64,000 nt of DNA from Desulfobacter hydrogenophilus (GCF_004319545.1 NZ_CP036313.1:1924501-1988500); one strand, 5' to 3'. Numbered from the stretch's first letter, positions 34,719 through 44,085 are shown. The notes: a model not told the origin generated them from the sequence alone. Numbers and translations are program-made.

Positions 34719-36437
34719 TTAATCCTCCTCCTCTTCTTCCTCTACGTCACTGAGCCATCCCTTGATGATATTCACGGTCTTGAACAGGTCTTTTTCCGCA
34801 TAATAACGGGCCTTTTCATGACTACTCATATTTGCTATGTATGCGTTCCGCTCAGCTGCAGTCATTTTTTGGATAAACTCTTCTTTCTGGTCTTCGGTCA
34901 TCATTTCAAAAAATTCACGCTGCTGATTCGCATTCATCTCAATAAAGGCAGGTTCCTTTTCCTCTGTCTCAAGTTGGGCACGTTCTTCCGGCGAGGGTAA
35001 CGCTTCCTGTTCCACCGTAACTTTGATGTCACGAACAGTTTTTATGATCGGCCGGATGATGAACAGGAACAATACAAAAACCAGCAGTAAATTGGCAATG
35101 AGACGCCCGTATTCCTTCTGGACCATGCGCCAGCCTGTAAGTCTCTCTTGGGTGCCCTGCATATCGTCGATGGAAGCAAAGGGGAAGCATTCCATGGAAA
35201 CTTGATCGTTGCGCTCCTCGTTATAACCCATGGCTCTGGTTACAATACTTTGGAACTGCTGCATCTCTTCGGCAGACCTGGGCATATACACCCGTTTGGT
35301 GTCGCCATTGTCACCTGTCTGGAACTCATATTTCCCGTCAATCACGGCTGCGACCGAAAGCCTTGTGAGTTCCGCCATGGGTTTCTGGGTTTCCCTGGTC
35401 CGTCGACTGATTTCGTAATTTACCGTATCATCACTCTTATTGATCAGTTCCCGGTTTTTATCGCCGGCCTGGTCTTCATCTGTAATGGGATTGACCGATG
35501 AAGGAATACCAACCTGTTCGTCAAGCTGGACAACCTTTTCAGCTCTGTTTTTCCGGCTGCGTATGAATTCCCCGCCCCGCTCAAACGGATCATAAATTTC
35601 TTCATTCATGTTATTTTTGGAAAAATCCATTTCCGAAGTAACCCGGACAATGGCTTTATTCGCCCCCACGATGCGCTCAAGCATGGTCTGGAGTCTGCGT
35701 GTCAGGTTCTCTTCAAAGCGCACCTTATACTGATATTGCGCATCTGCAAGATTTTCTGCATTAATTCGGGCCTCTTCTTCTTCTGATTTTCCCTCAAACA
35801 GAATCCGGCCGGCAGTATCCACAATGGTTACCAGTTTTGGGGTCAGATCCTGGACGGAAGACGCCACCAGATGTGCGATGGCAGCCACTTCGTCTTTCTG
35901 AAGATCTGCGACCAGCTCCAGCAGAATGGATGCCGAAGGCTGTTTGGTCTCCTCCACGAAAACCGACTCCTTTGGCAGTACAATCATAACCTTGGCATCC
36001 TTGACAGCCTCAAATGCCGCAATGGTGCGTGCCAGTTCTCCCTGAAGCGCCCGCTTCTTATTTATTTTTTGGACAAACTCGGTGGTGCCGAATTCGCTTT
36101 TATCGAAAATCTCGTATCCAACCCCTGCGCCTTTGGGAATGCCTTCTTTGGCCATGGTCAGCCGGATATCATATACCATGGTGTCCGGAACCAGAATGGT
36201 GGTCCCGTCACCGGTCAGGCGATAGGGCGTATTGGAAGATTTTAATATTTCCACGACAGCGGCGGCATCTTCCTGGCTCAACTCTGAATATGCGGCTTTA
36301 TAAGGGGTTTGGTTGGCCCATACAAACATGGTGATAAACCCTGCCACCACCACCAGGGCCAGCCCGCCTATAAGGACTTTACGGACCATGCTCATCTCTT
36401 TGAACGTGGTAATGATTTTTTCAATTACTGGATTCAT
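34719..36437 (-). CDS. fliF: Flagellar MS-ring protein FliF
   Basis: 572 residues with two membrane helices, one at about 22-42 (VLIGGLALVVVAGFITMFVW) and one near 445-465 (LIANLLLVFVLFLFIIRPII), flanking a large periplasmic region with YscJ-like ring-building domains (AYSELSQEDAAAVVEILKSSNTPYRL). The C-terminal acidic tail (GWLSDVEEEEEED) fits FliG binding. It is the foundation ring of the basal body. The last codons overlap nothing; fliG starts 4 bases later. Confidence 0.95.
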   Translation of the reverse strand: MNPVIEKIITTFKEMSMVRKVLIGGLALVVVAGFITMFVWANQTPYKAAYSELSQEDAAAVVEILKSSNTPYRLTGDGTTILVPDTMVYDIRLTMAKEGIPKGAGVGYEIFDKSEFGTTEFVQKINKKRALQGELARTIAAFEAVKDAKVMIVLPKESVFVEETKQPSASILLELVADLQKDEVAAIAHLVASSVQDLTPKLVTIVDTAGRILFEGKSEEEEARINAENLADAQYQYKVRFEENLTRRLQTMLERIVGANKAIVRVTSEMDFSKNNMNEEIYDPFERGGEFIRSRKNRAEKVVQLDEQVGIPSSVNPITDEDQAGDKNRELINKSDDTVNYEISRRTRETQKPMAELTRLSVAAVIDGKYEFQTGDNGDTKRVYMPRSAEEMQQFQSIVTRAMGYNEERNDQVSMECFPFASIDDMQGTQERLTGWRMVQKEYGRLIANLLLVFVLFLFIIRPIIKTVRDIKVTVEQEALPSPEERAQLETEEKEPAFIEMNANQQREFFEMMTEDQKEEFIQKMTAAERNAYIANMSSHEKARYYAEKDLFKTVNIIKGWLSDVEEEEEED

Positions 36438-36463
36438 TTAAGCGGCTCCTGCTCTGCAAAGGG

Positions 36464-36769
36464 TTATACCTGCAGACGCATAATTTCTTCATAGGCACTC
36501 ATGGCCTTGTTGCGGACCTGTGCCAGTACTTTTAGGGAGGTGGAGGCTTTGCCTAACGCCATCATGCCTTCATGAATACCAAGCCTGCCTTCTATGACGG
36601 CCTCAACAGAATCATCTGCCACATGCTGATTATTATTCACTTCCAGGACGGCTGATTCCAGACGTTTCATAAATTCTGGGCTTCGCTTGGCTGCCCGGTT
36701 CGCCACGGATTCCCTGTACAAGGAGAGTTTGCCGGGAATTTGTGTATTTATTCCATCCATTGATTTCAT
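36464..36769 (-). CDS. fliE: Flagellar hook-basal body protein FliE
   Basis: 101 residues, the usual size. The C-terminal region GMMALGKASTSLKVLAQVRNKAMSAYEEIMRLQV is the standard FliE ending. FliE connects the MS ring to the proximal rod FlgB. ATG 36769 or the in-frame ATG three codons later could be used. It stands between flgC and fliF, the common order in this phylum. Confidence 0.92.
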   Translation of the reverse strand: MKSMDGINTQIPGKLSLYRESVANRAAKRSPEFMKRLESAVLEVNNNQHVADDSVEAVIEGRLGIHEGMMALGKASTSLKVLAQVRNKAMSAYEEIMRLQV

Positions 36770-36786
36770 CCTTTTCCCCCAAAAAA

Positions 36787-37284
36787 TTATTTACCTATTT
36801 CAAGTGCTTTGCTAACCATATTCTTTGTGGTGGAAAGCGCCGTGACACTGGCCTCATAACTGCGCCGGGCAACCATCATGTCTGAAATTTCGGTTAAATG
36901 ATCCACGTTGGGCATCTTCACATAGCCTGTATCCGGATCTGCATCGGGATGGGCCGGATTATACACCAGATGAAAATCTTCCTGGGACCTGACAATCTGA
37001 TCCACTCTGACACCTGTGCCGTTATCCGGCTTTTTTTCCTCCTCAAACTCAATGTCCGATAATTCAATCCGGCCGGACCGCTCCTTTCGAATCTTTTCTT
37101 GGACCACGCTTTCAAAGGAGTCAATATCATCTCCTTTGAATACCACCATTTTTCTACGATAGGGTCCGCCGTCTTCGCTTCTGGTGGTATCCACGTTCGC
37201 CAGATTTTCAGCAATGACATTGAGTTTCATACGATGGGCCGCAAGGGCCGTGCCGCTGATTTTTGATGCATTCATTAAATCCAT
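36787..37284 (-). CDS. flgC: Flagellar basal-body rod protein FlgC
   Basis: 165 residues. The N-terminal rod motif ISGTALAAHRMKLNVIAENLANVDTTR and the C-terminal MMVARRSYEASVTALSTTKNMVSKALEIGK are those of FlgC; GYVKMPNVD is also typical. It forms part of the proximal rod. It is separated from flgB by 3 bases. There is an insertion of some 25 residues in the centre (GDDIDSFESVVQEKIRKE) compared with enteric FlgC. Confidence 0.94.
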   Translation of the reverse strand: MDLMNASKISGTALAAHRMKLNVIAENLANVDTTRSEDGGPYRRKMVVFKGDDIDSFESVVQEKIRKERSGRIELSDIEFEEEKKPDNGTGVRVDQIVRSQEDFHLVYNPAHPDADPDTGYVKMPNVDHLTEISDMMVARRSYEASVTALSTTKNMVSKALEIGK

Positions 37285-37287
37285 GGA

Positions 37288-37701
37288 TTATTTTCCTCCT
37301 TCATCAATGGCATAGTTGAGTATGGTCATTTTACGCAGCAGCATTTCGGCAGTAGATCTGAATTTCACATTGTTTTCCATCAGATTCATCATTTCCGTAT
37401 CAATGTTCACCGAATCCAGGTGATAGATATCCACATCCTCGCTGTCCATACCGTTAATTTGACCGGCTGACCCGTCAATATTGCCGGATAGATGTTTTTC
37501 ATTGGTTTTGTCCAGATAGTCAGGTTCCGGTTCAGTCATGGCCCGTTTGAGCGCACTTTGAAAATCTATATCGCTGGGCGTATACCCGATGGTATCCATA
37601 TTGGCGATATTGCCTGCGATCAGGTTATGCCGCCGGGTTGAGATGTCCATACTTTTCCCGATCATCTCGTAGGTGTTCCCGAAAATTCTTGAATCGGCCA
37701 T
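37288..37701 (-). CDS. flgB: Flagellar basal-body rod protein FlgB
   Basis: 137 residues with the FlgB N-terminal segment MDISTRRHNLIAGNIANMDT and the closing NNVKFRSTAEMLLRKMTILNYAI. It is the first rod protein and first gene of the flgBC-fliEFGHIJ-motE operon. AACGGAGGTTAAC precedes the ATG. A sigma-54 promoter at 37820-37835 is correctly placed for the operon. Confidence 0.94.
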   Translation of the reverse strand: MADSRIFGNTYEMIGKSMDISTRRHNLIAGNIANMDTIGYTPSDIDFQSALKRAMTEPEPDYLDKTNEKHLSGNIDGSAGQINGMDSEDVDIYHLDSVNIDTEMMNLMENNVKFRSTAEMLLRKMTILNYAIDEGGK

Positions 37702-37819
37702 GTTAACCTCCGTTTTTTAAATTGAGGGTTCCGGGTCTGCCTCTATTCGCATTTCCCTTAGATGCCCGGGGTTGATATCCGGGCAGGAATACCGGAATAT
37801 CGACATCATAAACGAAAAA

Positions 37820-37835
37820 TGCAAATTGCATGCCT
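37820..37835 (-). promoter_or_regulatory. Sigma-54 promoter for the flgB operon
   Basis: On the minus strand it reads AGGCATGCAATTTGCA. GG (37833-37834) and GC (37821-37822) are exactly ten bases apart, and GGCA and TTGC match the -24/-12 consensus TGGCACG-N4-TTGC. Transcription would start near 37809, leaving a leader of about 108 bases that includes a GCCCGG/CCGGGC hairpin (about 37762-37782). Confidence 0.75.
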
Positions 37836-37858
37836 GAAATGATAAACAGCAGGAATCG

Positions 37859-39229
37859 TCAGAGAGGTTCTTTGTATTCGTTCAGTTTATTGCGAAGAGT
37901 TCTAACACTGATCCCCAGAATTTTTGCCGCATGTGTTCGGTTTCCCTCGGTCTGATCCAGTGTTCTGAAAATCATTTTTTCTTCCATCTCTTTGAGGGAT
38001 ACTGCCGAAAAGTCCTCATTGGCAACGGAGTCTATGCCTGTGTCATCAAAAAAGGCTGTTTCTGCGCCATCATCCATGAGCAAATCAGAAGGGGTGATCA
38101 TATCGGTTTCAGCAAGAAGTACGGCACGATGAATTATATTTTCAAGTTCCCGGACGTTGCCGGGAAAAGAATGATTCTTCAGCATGGAACGTGCCTGATC
38201 TGTCAATCCTTTGACAGACCTTGCGTCAATCCTGCAGTATTTTTTTATAAAAAAATCGCATAAGGGCTGAATGTCCTGACTACGCTCCCGCAAGGGGGGG
38301 ATAATCAGCGGAATGGTATTGAGGCGGTAAAACAAATCCTCCCTGAATGCCTGGTCCTCTATGGCTGTCTTGGCATCCCGGTTGGTAGTGGCGATTATCC
38401 GGACATCCACATCCACGGGTTGAGTGCCTCCCACCCGGTCTACTACCTTTTCCTGGAGTACCCGTAGGAGTTTGGATTGAAGATGAAACTGCATCTCCGT
38501 GATTTCGTCCAGAAACAGGGTTCCTTTATCGGCCAGTTCAAACTTGCCGGCTTTTTTTGCCAATGCACCGGTGAAGGCCCCTTTTTCATGGCCGAACAAT
38601 TCGCTTTCCAGAAGGGTTTCTGGCAGGGCTGCACAGTTGATGGCGATAAACGGCTGCTGCCGTCGGGTACTTTTTTCATGCAGAAATCTTGCAAGCAGCT
38701 CCTTGCCGGTGCCGCTTTCGCCCTGAATAAGCACCGATGCCGACGAATCCGCCACCCGGGCGGCAAGCTTAAGCAGACGCGCCATTTTGGGGTCTTTAGT
38801 AATAATCTGAACCGCTTTATGTTTAACTGTTTTTCCCTTTGCAGCAGGCACGGGTGCAAAGGCTGTGACCAAGGATTTTTTAACGCTGAGTTCAAGCTGT
38901 CTTGGATCAACCGGCTTGATCAGATAATCCATGGCACCGTGCTGCATAAGGCTGACGGCATAATCCATCACAGGATCCGGGGTAAGGATAATAGTCTTTG
39001 GCACCCCGGTGTCTGAATCCGCCGCCTGTTTAAGAAAATCCAAAGCTGAGAATCCCGGCGTACCATCGTCGGCCACAACTACCGCAGGTTTTTGAGAAAG
39101 CACGTGGGTGATGGCATCCGAGCCTTCGGGAACGGCATCAACCAAAAAACCCATCGTCTCGAACAGGTCGGTATAGGTCATTCGCTCTTTGGGGTTTTCA
39201 ATTATGAGAAATAATCGTTGTCCAGGCAC
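37859..39229 (-). CDS. Sigma-54-dependent flagellar regulator (FlrC/NtrC-like)
   Basis: 456 residues: receiver-like domain (1-120), AAA+ sigma-54 activator domain (about 140-375) and Fis-type HTH (KEMEEKMIFRTLDQTEGNRTHAAKIL). Walker A GESGTGKE, the sigma-54 contact loop GAFTGA and FLDEITEM are present, so it can remodel sigma-54 polymerase. In the receiver the phosphorylatable Asp54 and Lys (LIKP) are retained, but the acidic pocket usually written DD near residue 10 is reduced to one Glu (IIENPKE). It sits between its probable target operon (flgB) and the TPR gene, 15 bases behind the latter, so it is co-transcribed with it. Confidence 0.88.
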   Translation of the reverse strand: MPGQRLFLIIENPKERMTYTDLFETMGFLVDAVPEGSDAITHVLSQKPAVVVADDGTPGFSALDFLKQAADSDTGVPKTIILTPDPVMDYAVSLMQHGAMDYLIKPVDPRQLELSVKKSLVTAFAPVPAAKGKTVKHKAVQIITKDPKMARLLKLAARVADSSASVLIQGESGTGKELLARFLHEKSTRRQQPFIAINCAALPETLLESELFGHEKGAFTGALAKKAGKFELADKGTLFLDEITEMQFHLQSKLLRVLQEKVVDRVGGTQPVDVDVRIIATTNRDAKTAIEDQAFREDLFYRLNTIPLIIPPLRERSQDIQPLCDFFIKKYCRIDARSVKGLTDQARSMLKNHSFPGNVRELENIIHRAVLLAETDMITPSDLLMDDGAETAFFDDTGIDSVANEDFSAVSLKEMEEKMIFRTLDQTEGNRTHAAKILGISVRTLRNKLNEYKEPL

Positions 39230-39244
39230 GTTGCCAAAGCATCC

Positions 39245-41923
39245 TTATGAATTTATCATTTTTTCCGCCAGTCCCATCGTGCTCAGCCGCTGCCGGGCAA
39301 GCCGGGCCCAGACCGAGTCGTACGACTGCGCTACCTGTTCAAAGGTTTCTTTCGCCTTATCCAGAACATTGCCTTTCTGGTAGGCGTCCCCCAGTAGAAA
39401 ACCGATATTTGACTTGGCCCGGTCACCTTTTGAGAAATCAAGGGCTTTGGCAAAGGCATTGGCTGCCTGGCCATAGGATTTCATTTCCAGGTAAGTTGAC
39501 CCCAGCGTTTTGTATGCGCCTGTCAGTATCTCGTAATTTTCGCCAGGCGATGCGGCAAACGCCTTCACCGCACGGGCCTGGAGTCCAGACGCCGTTTTTA
39601 AGTCTGACTTTTTTCGGTAAACCCCTGCGCGAAGCATGAGTATCCGCCCTTTATCCAGAGCGTCCTCCCCGGCCTTATACGCCGAGGCAAAAGCCTCATC
39701 TGCTTTTGAAAAACTGCCTTTTTCTATATAAATCTGCCCGATTCGGGTCAGGGCATCCACTCGGTTTTTATTTTTTGGAAATCTTTTCGTAAAGGCATAC
39801 AATAATTTTAACGCATCATTGTCTCTGCCGGACTCATCCATGGCCTTGCCCAGTCCAAACAGTAGTAAAGCCGGCCGTTCTGCTCTTTTATAAAGTTTAT
39901 AGGCAGAAATCAACTGATTAAATGCCTCTTCATATAGATTCGCCTGTAAATATGCACTTCCCACATAAAAGGGTATCAGTCGCCCCCCCATTTTTTTTAA
40001 CTTGAACTGTTCTTTTTCATACCTCATCAATACAGATGTGTATTCATCGGCCTTCAACTGTTCTTTGAACAAGGCCTCATAGGCTTTTTGCATTAGTTTA
40101 ACCGCCTCGTAGCGCAACCCCCTGGGATGAGTGGACAACAGGTCCTCAATTTCCTGGATGCATTTATCATACTCACCATTTTTTTGATAAATTTCAGCCA
40201 AGCGCATCATGGCGATCCGGGCATAGGTGTTTTCAGGAAACCGGGTCTTGATCATTTCGTAAATCTTAATTTTTTCAGCATTCGTTTTTAAGTACCTGGC
40301 AATTCCAATGGATGCATTGATATATCCAGGGGAGTCAGGATATTTTTCTCGGACCCGTTCGTACAACTTGATCGCCTTTTCTTCCTGATTCTCCATGCCA
40401 TAGGCATCGCCGGCCTTGCTTAAAGCCATGTCAGGATCTTTAATGTCAGGATAAAGATTCAACAGCCGGATATAATTTTCCCGGGCGCCTTTGCTTAAAC
40501 CCAATTCAAAATTGGCATCTGCCGTGTATTTGAGAAGGTCAGAAGAGTCATAAACTTTTTTTACATCATTTTTTATGACATAATTAAGAACGCTCAACGC
40601 GTCATAATACCGAAGGTTTTCAAACAGTGCCTTACCATACCCCAGCCCTGCATCCGATATATAGCCGTTACTTATTTTTGACTCAAATACCTTTTTATAT
40701 AGGTTCAACGCTTTGTCATTATACCCTCTGTCATTATAAATCTGGGCCAGATGATACTCCACCTCCGGCATACCGGAATAGTCCGGAAAGTCCTTGCTGA
40801 TAATATCAAAATATCCTTCGGCGGTTGCGCTGTTGTGCAAACGGGTATGAATCAATCCCATGGCAGCATAGGCAAATGGTATATAGCTTGATTTCGGAAA
40901 GGCGACCATGGCATCCTGAAACATACGTTCTGCAGTTAAAAGTCTTGCCGGATCATCGTTCTCAATACCCATAAAATTGACATAGGCCCTTAAGTAGTAG
41001 ACTTGTTCCCGGCAAAAGGGGTTTTCTTCAAATAAATACTGTTCGAGAATGGCACTGGCTTCTTTGTACAATTGTTTTTTTACCAGAAGCATCGCATTTT
41101 CCAGCGCATTAACCTGACAACCCTGCAACGGATCCTCGTCCCGATACATATCGCTAATGTCGCCTTTAAAACGACTGGCCTGACGCTTTGGCGGTATATA
41201 AAGCGGTGGTTCCTTTATTCTCTCTTTTGTTTTAGATAGGCTGGCATCCTTTTGGGGACCGGTGTCCGACTTTTGGACAGTATCAAGGGGCTGTGCTTTC
41301 CGGGGCAGTTCGGTTTGGGAATGGGGAGCAGGTACTTGTATTGACGGCTCATTAGGGGCGTCGGCAAGGATTTGTTTTCCATCGGATTCCGTTGCCGGTG
41401 CTACCGACTGTTTTTCAGGTTTGGAAACAGCAGGCACAGCCGGTGCTGAAGGTTTCTGGATAGTCTTTGTCTGGGGTGCAGGAACATATTTGGGAACGGA
41501 AGAAGCAACATTTACGGCTTTATTTAAAATCACGGTCAACTGGTTATTTGCGGCATCAAAAGAGAATTTAATCTTTTTTTCACTGGCGTACTTACCCGTC
41601 ACCATTAGGGCGATCACGTTGCCTTCAAGGGTTTCCACATGGACGGATTCGAGGTTGGGATTATCTTTTCCGCCAATGACAAGCCCTCTGGTAAGGCGTG
41701 CATTTTTAATGGCCACCAGGACTTCCCGCTCTCCGATACGGACAACTTTTACAGGGGCTTTACCGCTCATCTCAACCGTCACTGAAAAGGGATTGTCCTT
41801 GACGTGGATTGCTTTGACAACGGGGTGTGCGGCCATGGTCGTCGCAGCCTGAATGAATACACAGAAAACTACGGTCCAGGCCGATGATAAAACCTTCAGG
41901 TATGTGGGGATTAATTCTCTCAT
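39245..41923 (-). CDS. Secreted TPR-repeat protein with N-terminal AMIN-like domain
   Basis: 892 residues. A signal peptide spans about 1-31 (VLSSAWTVVFCVFIQAATTMAA). Residues 35-135 resemble a beta-rich AMIN-type cell-wall binding module (NPFSVTVEMSGKAPVKVVRIGE). A Pro/Ser/Gln linker runs to about 240. The rest is at least twelve tetratricopeptide repeats (for example EYHLAQIYNDRGYNDKALNL and ARYLKTN). It is probably periplasmic and holds protein partners near the envelope. It heads the operon with the flagellar regulator and has its own sigma-54 promoter at 41967-41982, which links it to motility. A role in flagellar placement or surface assembly is inference. Confidence 0.82.
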   Translation of the reverse strand: MRELIPTYLKVLSSAWTVVFCVFIQAATTMAAHPVVKAIHVKDNPFSVTVEMSGKAPVKVVRIGEREVLVAIKNARLTRGLVIGGKDNPNLESVHVETLEGNVIALMVTGKYASEKKIKFSFDAANNQLTVILNKAVNVASSVPKYVPAPQTKTIQKPSAPAVPAVSKPEKQSVAPATESDGKQILADAPNEPSIQVPAPHSQTELPRKAQPLDTVQKSDTGPQKDASLSKTKERIKEPPLYIPPKRQASRFKGDISDMYRDEDPLQGCQVNALENAMLLVKKQLYKEASAILEQYLFEENPFCREQVYYLRAYVNFMGIENDDPARLLTAERMFQDAMVAFPKSSYIPFAYAAMGLIHTRLHNSATAEGYFDIISKDFPDYSGMPEVEYHLAQIYNDRGYNDKALNLYKKVFESKISNGYISDAGLGYGKALFENLRYYDALSVLNYVIKNDVKKVYDSSDLLKYTADANFELGLSKGARENYIRLLNLYPDIKDPDMALSKAGDAYGMENQEEKAIKLYERVREKYPDSPGYINASIGIARYLKTNAEKIKIYEMIKTRFPENTYARIAMMRLAEIYQKNGEYDKCIQEIEDLLSTHPRGLRYEAVKLMQKAYEALFKEQLKADEYTSVLMRYEKEQFKLKKMGGRLIPFYVGSAYLQANLYEEAFNQLISAYKLYKRAERPALLLFGLGKAMDESGRDNDALKLLYAFTKRFPKNKNRVDALTRIGQIYIEKGSFSKADEAFASAYKAGEDALDKGRILMLRAGVYRKKSDLKTASGLQARAVKAFAASPGENYEILTGAYKTLGSTYLEMKSYGQAANAFAKALDFSKGDRAKSNIGFLLGDAYQKGNVLDKAKETFEQVAQSYDSVWARLARQRLSTMGLAEKMINS

Positions 41924-41966
41924 GATATATTAATATCCAAAAGGGTTCATGGTTGGAGAACTAAAA

Positions 41967-41982
41967 AGCAAGTAATATGCCA
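41967..41982 (-). promoter_or_regulatory. Sigma-54 promoter for the TPR-regulator operon
   Basis: The minus strand reads TGGCATATTACTTGCT; TGGCA and TTGCT fit the consensus and GG/GC are ten bases apart. Transcription would begin near 41956, 33 bases ahead of the TPR protein's ATG. The same core, TGGCATATT-CTTGC, recurs at 57528-57543. Confidence 0.8.
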
Positions 41983-42091
41983 TACCTATAATTGTGCATC
42001 ATATCAGATTGAATGCCCTTTAAAAAGCACGTTCGGCAAATAAGTTCACAACGAGGGCTGGACAGGGAGTAGGGATTTCCGGCGGCAGGTG

Positions 42092-43147
42092 TCAAAAAAC
42101 CGGCATCTCATCTTCCGGTTCGATATCCATTTTTTTTATTTTCTCAACCAGGGTCGTCCGGTTCATTTTCAACATTTCGGCGGCCCTGGCTTTTACCCAT
42201 CCGGTTTTATTCAAAGCGTGGGTAATTAAAGATTTTTGATACGATTCCACTGCCTCATTAAAACCGATGTTTTTCTGGAACACGCCGGCCACACAGACCC
42301 GGGTGGTCTCTGTCTTGGCATCGGTCATACAACCCGGCAGATCAGCTATGCTGACGGTATCCTCTTCCACAAGGACTGACAACCGTTCCACCAGATTTTC
42401 CAGTTCTCTGATGTTTCCAGGCCATTCATAGGTCGCAAGCACCTGTTTTACCGAATCAGGAAATATTTTGGGCATGTATTCGGTATTGCGCCGTGCAAAA
42501 CCGGACTGAAAATGGTCCACTAAGGGTATGATATCTTCAGGGCGTTCCCGCAGGGGCAGGATGTCAATGGGAATCACATTAAGACGGTAATACAGGTCTT
42601 CCCTGAATTCGTTATTTTCTATGGCTGCGGTCAGGTTTTTGTTGGTGGCCGAAATTACCCTGATATCCACCGATATGGTCTGGGATCCGCCCACTCGCTC
42701 GAACCGTCTTTCCTGCAACGCGCGTAAAAGTTTTACCTGCAGATCAGGGCTCATGTCACCGATTTCATCCAGAAAAATCGTACCTTTATCGGCAATTTCA
42801 AAACGCCCTGTCCTTGCACGGTGGGCACCGGTAAATGCGCCTCTCTCATGCCCGAACAACTCACTTTCGAGCAGCTCGCTGGGAATTGCCCCGCAATTGA
42901 TTACCACCATGGGGCCGTCTTTTCTTGCTGAATTCTTATGGATGGCCCGGGCAATAAGTTCTTTGCCTGTACCGCTTTCTCCTGTGATAAGCACCGATGA
43001 ATCAGAGCGCGCAACTTTACGCACCCGGTCAAGCACGGCCATCAGTCCTTTACTTATGCCGGCAATACCGTTGCGGTTGAAACTCGATACGTTTTTCGGC
43101 GGGGCGTCAACAGACCCCGTTGTTTTTTCAGCAGTTGCTTGGGCCAT
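42092..43147 (-). CDS. Sigma-54 activator without receiver domain
   Basis: 351 residues. The AAA+ domain begins almost at once: GESGTGKE, GAFTGA in FGHERGAFTGAHRARTG, IFLDEIGDM, FREDLYYRL and WPGNIRELENL. A Fis-type HTH follows (KTGWVKARAAEMLKMNRTTLVEKIKKM). The first 30 residues are a short disordered lead, so there is no receiver, GAF or PAS sensor. Control must come from expression level or a partner protein. The gene starts 11 bases after cheY and ends the PilZ-CheX-CheY operon. It is a candidate for driving the promoter at 41967. Confidence 0.88.
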   Translation of the reverse strand: MAQATAEKTTGSVDAPPKNVSSFNRNGIAGISKGLMAVLDRVRKVARSDSSVLITGESGTGKELIARAIHKNSARKDGPMVVINCGAIPSELLESELFGHERGAFTGAHRARTGRFEIADKGTIFLDEIGDMSPDLQVKLLRALQERRFERVGGSQTISVDIRVISATNKNLTAAIENNEFREDLYYRLNVIPIDILPLRERPEDIIPLVDHFQSGFARRNTEYMPKIFPDSVKQVLATYEWPGNIRELENLVERLSVLVEEDTVSIADLPGCMTDAKTETTRVCVAGVFQKNIGFNEAVESYQKSLITHALNKTGWVKARAAEMLKMNRTTLVEKIKKMDIEPEDEMPVF

Positions 43148-43158
43148 TGGAATTTAAC

Positions 43159-43539
43159 TTACTTAAGAATTTTTTTGAGTTTGTCGGAAATAGCCTCTGC
43201 CGTAAACGGCTTGACCACGTAATTGGAGACACCGGCTTGTACGGCTTCTATAACGTTTTGTTTCTGGGCTTCTGCCGTGACCATCAGGAAAGGTGCGGTC
43301 TTGTACTGGGTGCTGGTCCGGACCTTTTTGAGCAGTTCAAGGCCCGTCATCTTGGGCATGTTCCAGTCGGAAATAATCAGATCAATCTTCTGGCTTTCAA
43401 GGACGTCCCAAGCTGTTGTGCCGTCATCGGCCTCCACCAGATTTTTAAAACCAAGCTGTTTTAAAATATTCTTCAGAATACGGCGCATGGTCGCAAAATC
43501 GTCAACTATCAAAATCTTGATGGATGTGTCCATTGCCAC
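43159..43539 (-). CDS. cheY: CheY-like response regulator
   Basis: 126 residues from a GTG at 43539, preferred because AAGGAGG is 5 bases upstream; ATG 43533 is 11 bases away, and an ATG at 43569 lacks a site. It is a single receiver domain: ILIVDDFATMRRILKNIL, phosphorylation site DLIISDWNMPKMTGLELL, VTAEAQ and NYVVKPFTAE. This is chemotaxis CheY, which binds the flagellar switch. No kinase is within the window. Confidence 0.9.
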   Translation of the reverse strand: MAMDTSIKILIVDDFATMRRILKNILKQLGFKNLVEADDGTTAWDVLESQKIDLIISDWNMPKMTGLELLKKVRTSTQYKTAPFLMVTAEAQKQNVIEAVQAGVSNYVVKPFTAEAISDKLKKILK

Positions 43540-43572
43540 ATTGTCCTCCTTAATTGGATTGAAACCCATCTT

Positions 43573-44034
43573 CTATCTATCAAAACACACCTCAATTGTA
43601 AATTCTCCACCATCGGTTTGGAAAGGGATCGCGATTTTAGGGCCATTCCCATAGTGCCTGATTGTATGTCTTCTCCCAGTGATCACTGATGGTATGGCAG
43701 CATTGAACATCTTGCCCATTTCATCAAGTTCCCGCCGGGCCTGTCCGGAAATCATATTTGTCAATTCCCCAACGGCATCGGCGATATCACCGTTGAGCCT
43801 GTCTATTTTTTCTCCGAACATGTTGGAAACAACTGTTAAAATACATTTCTCTTCAAAGGTTACGGCAATGGTTCCCTGGGCGACGCCGGTCAGTCCCATG
43901 ACACCGGTGACATCACCCACGGCGATATTATCTTTTTTTAAATAGGGTTTCCCCGCAGAAACCGTAACAAAAGCCATTGTCTCCAATACGTTTATGGTTG
44001 CATTGATGAATGGATTTATCAGTGTGACATCCAA
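43573..44034 (-). CDS. cheX: CheX-like chemotaxis phosphatase
   Basis: 153 residues with a full CheC/CheX/FliY-type domain. The catalytic ELxN motif is present as DAVGELTNMISGQARRELD, and GVMGLTGVAQGTIAVTF fits the beta strands. CheX dephosphorylates CheY-P; the cheY gene lies 33 bases downstream, which supports this. GGAGGGG precedes the ATG at 11 bases. Confidence 0.87.
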   Translation of the reverse strand: MDVTLINPFINATINVLETMAFVTVSAGKPYLKKDNIAVGDVTGVMGLTGVAQGTIAVTFEEKCILTVVSNMFGEKIDRLNGDIADAVGELTNMISGQARRELDEMGKMFNAAIPSVITGRRHTIRHYGNGPKIAIPFQTDGGEFTIEVCFDR

Positions 44035-44085
44035 GGAACAACCCCTCCAGACGGTTTAAATTTAACTTCATATACTGCCGGGTAA

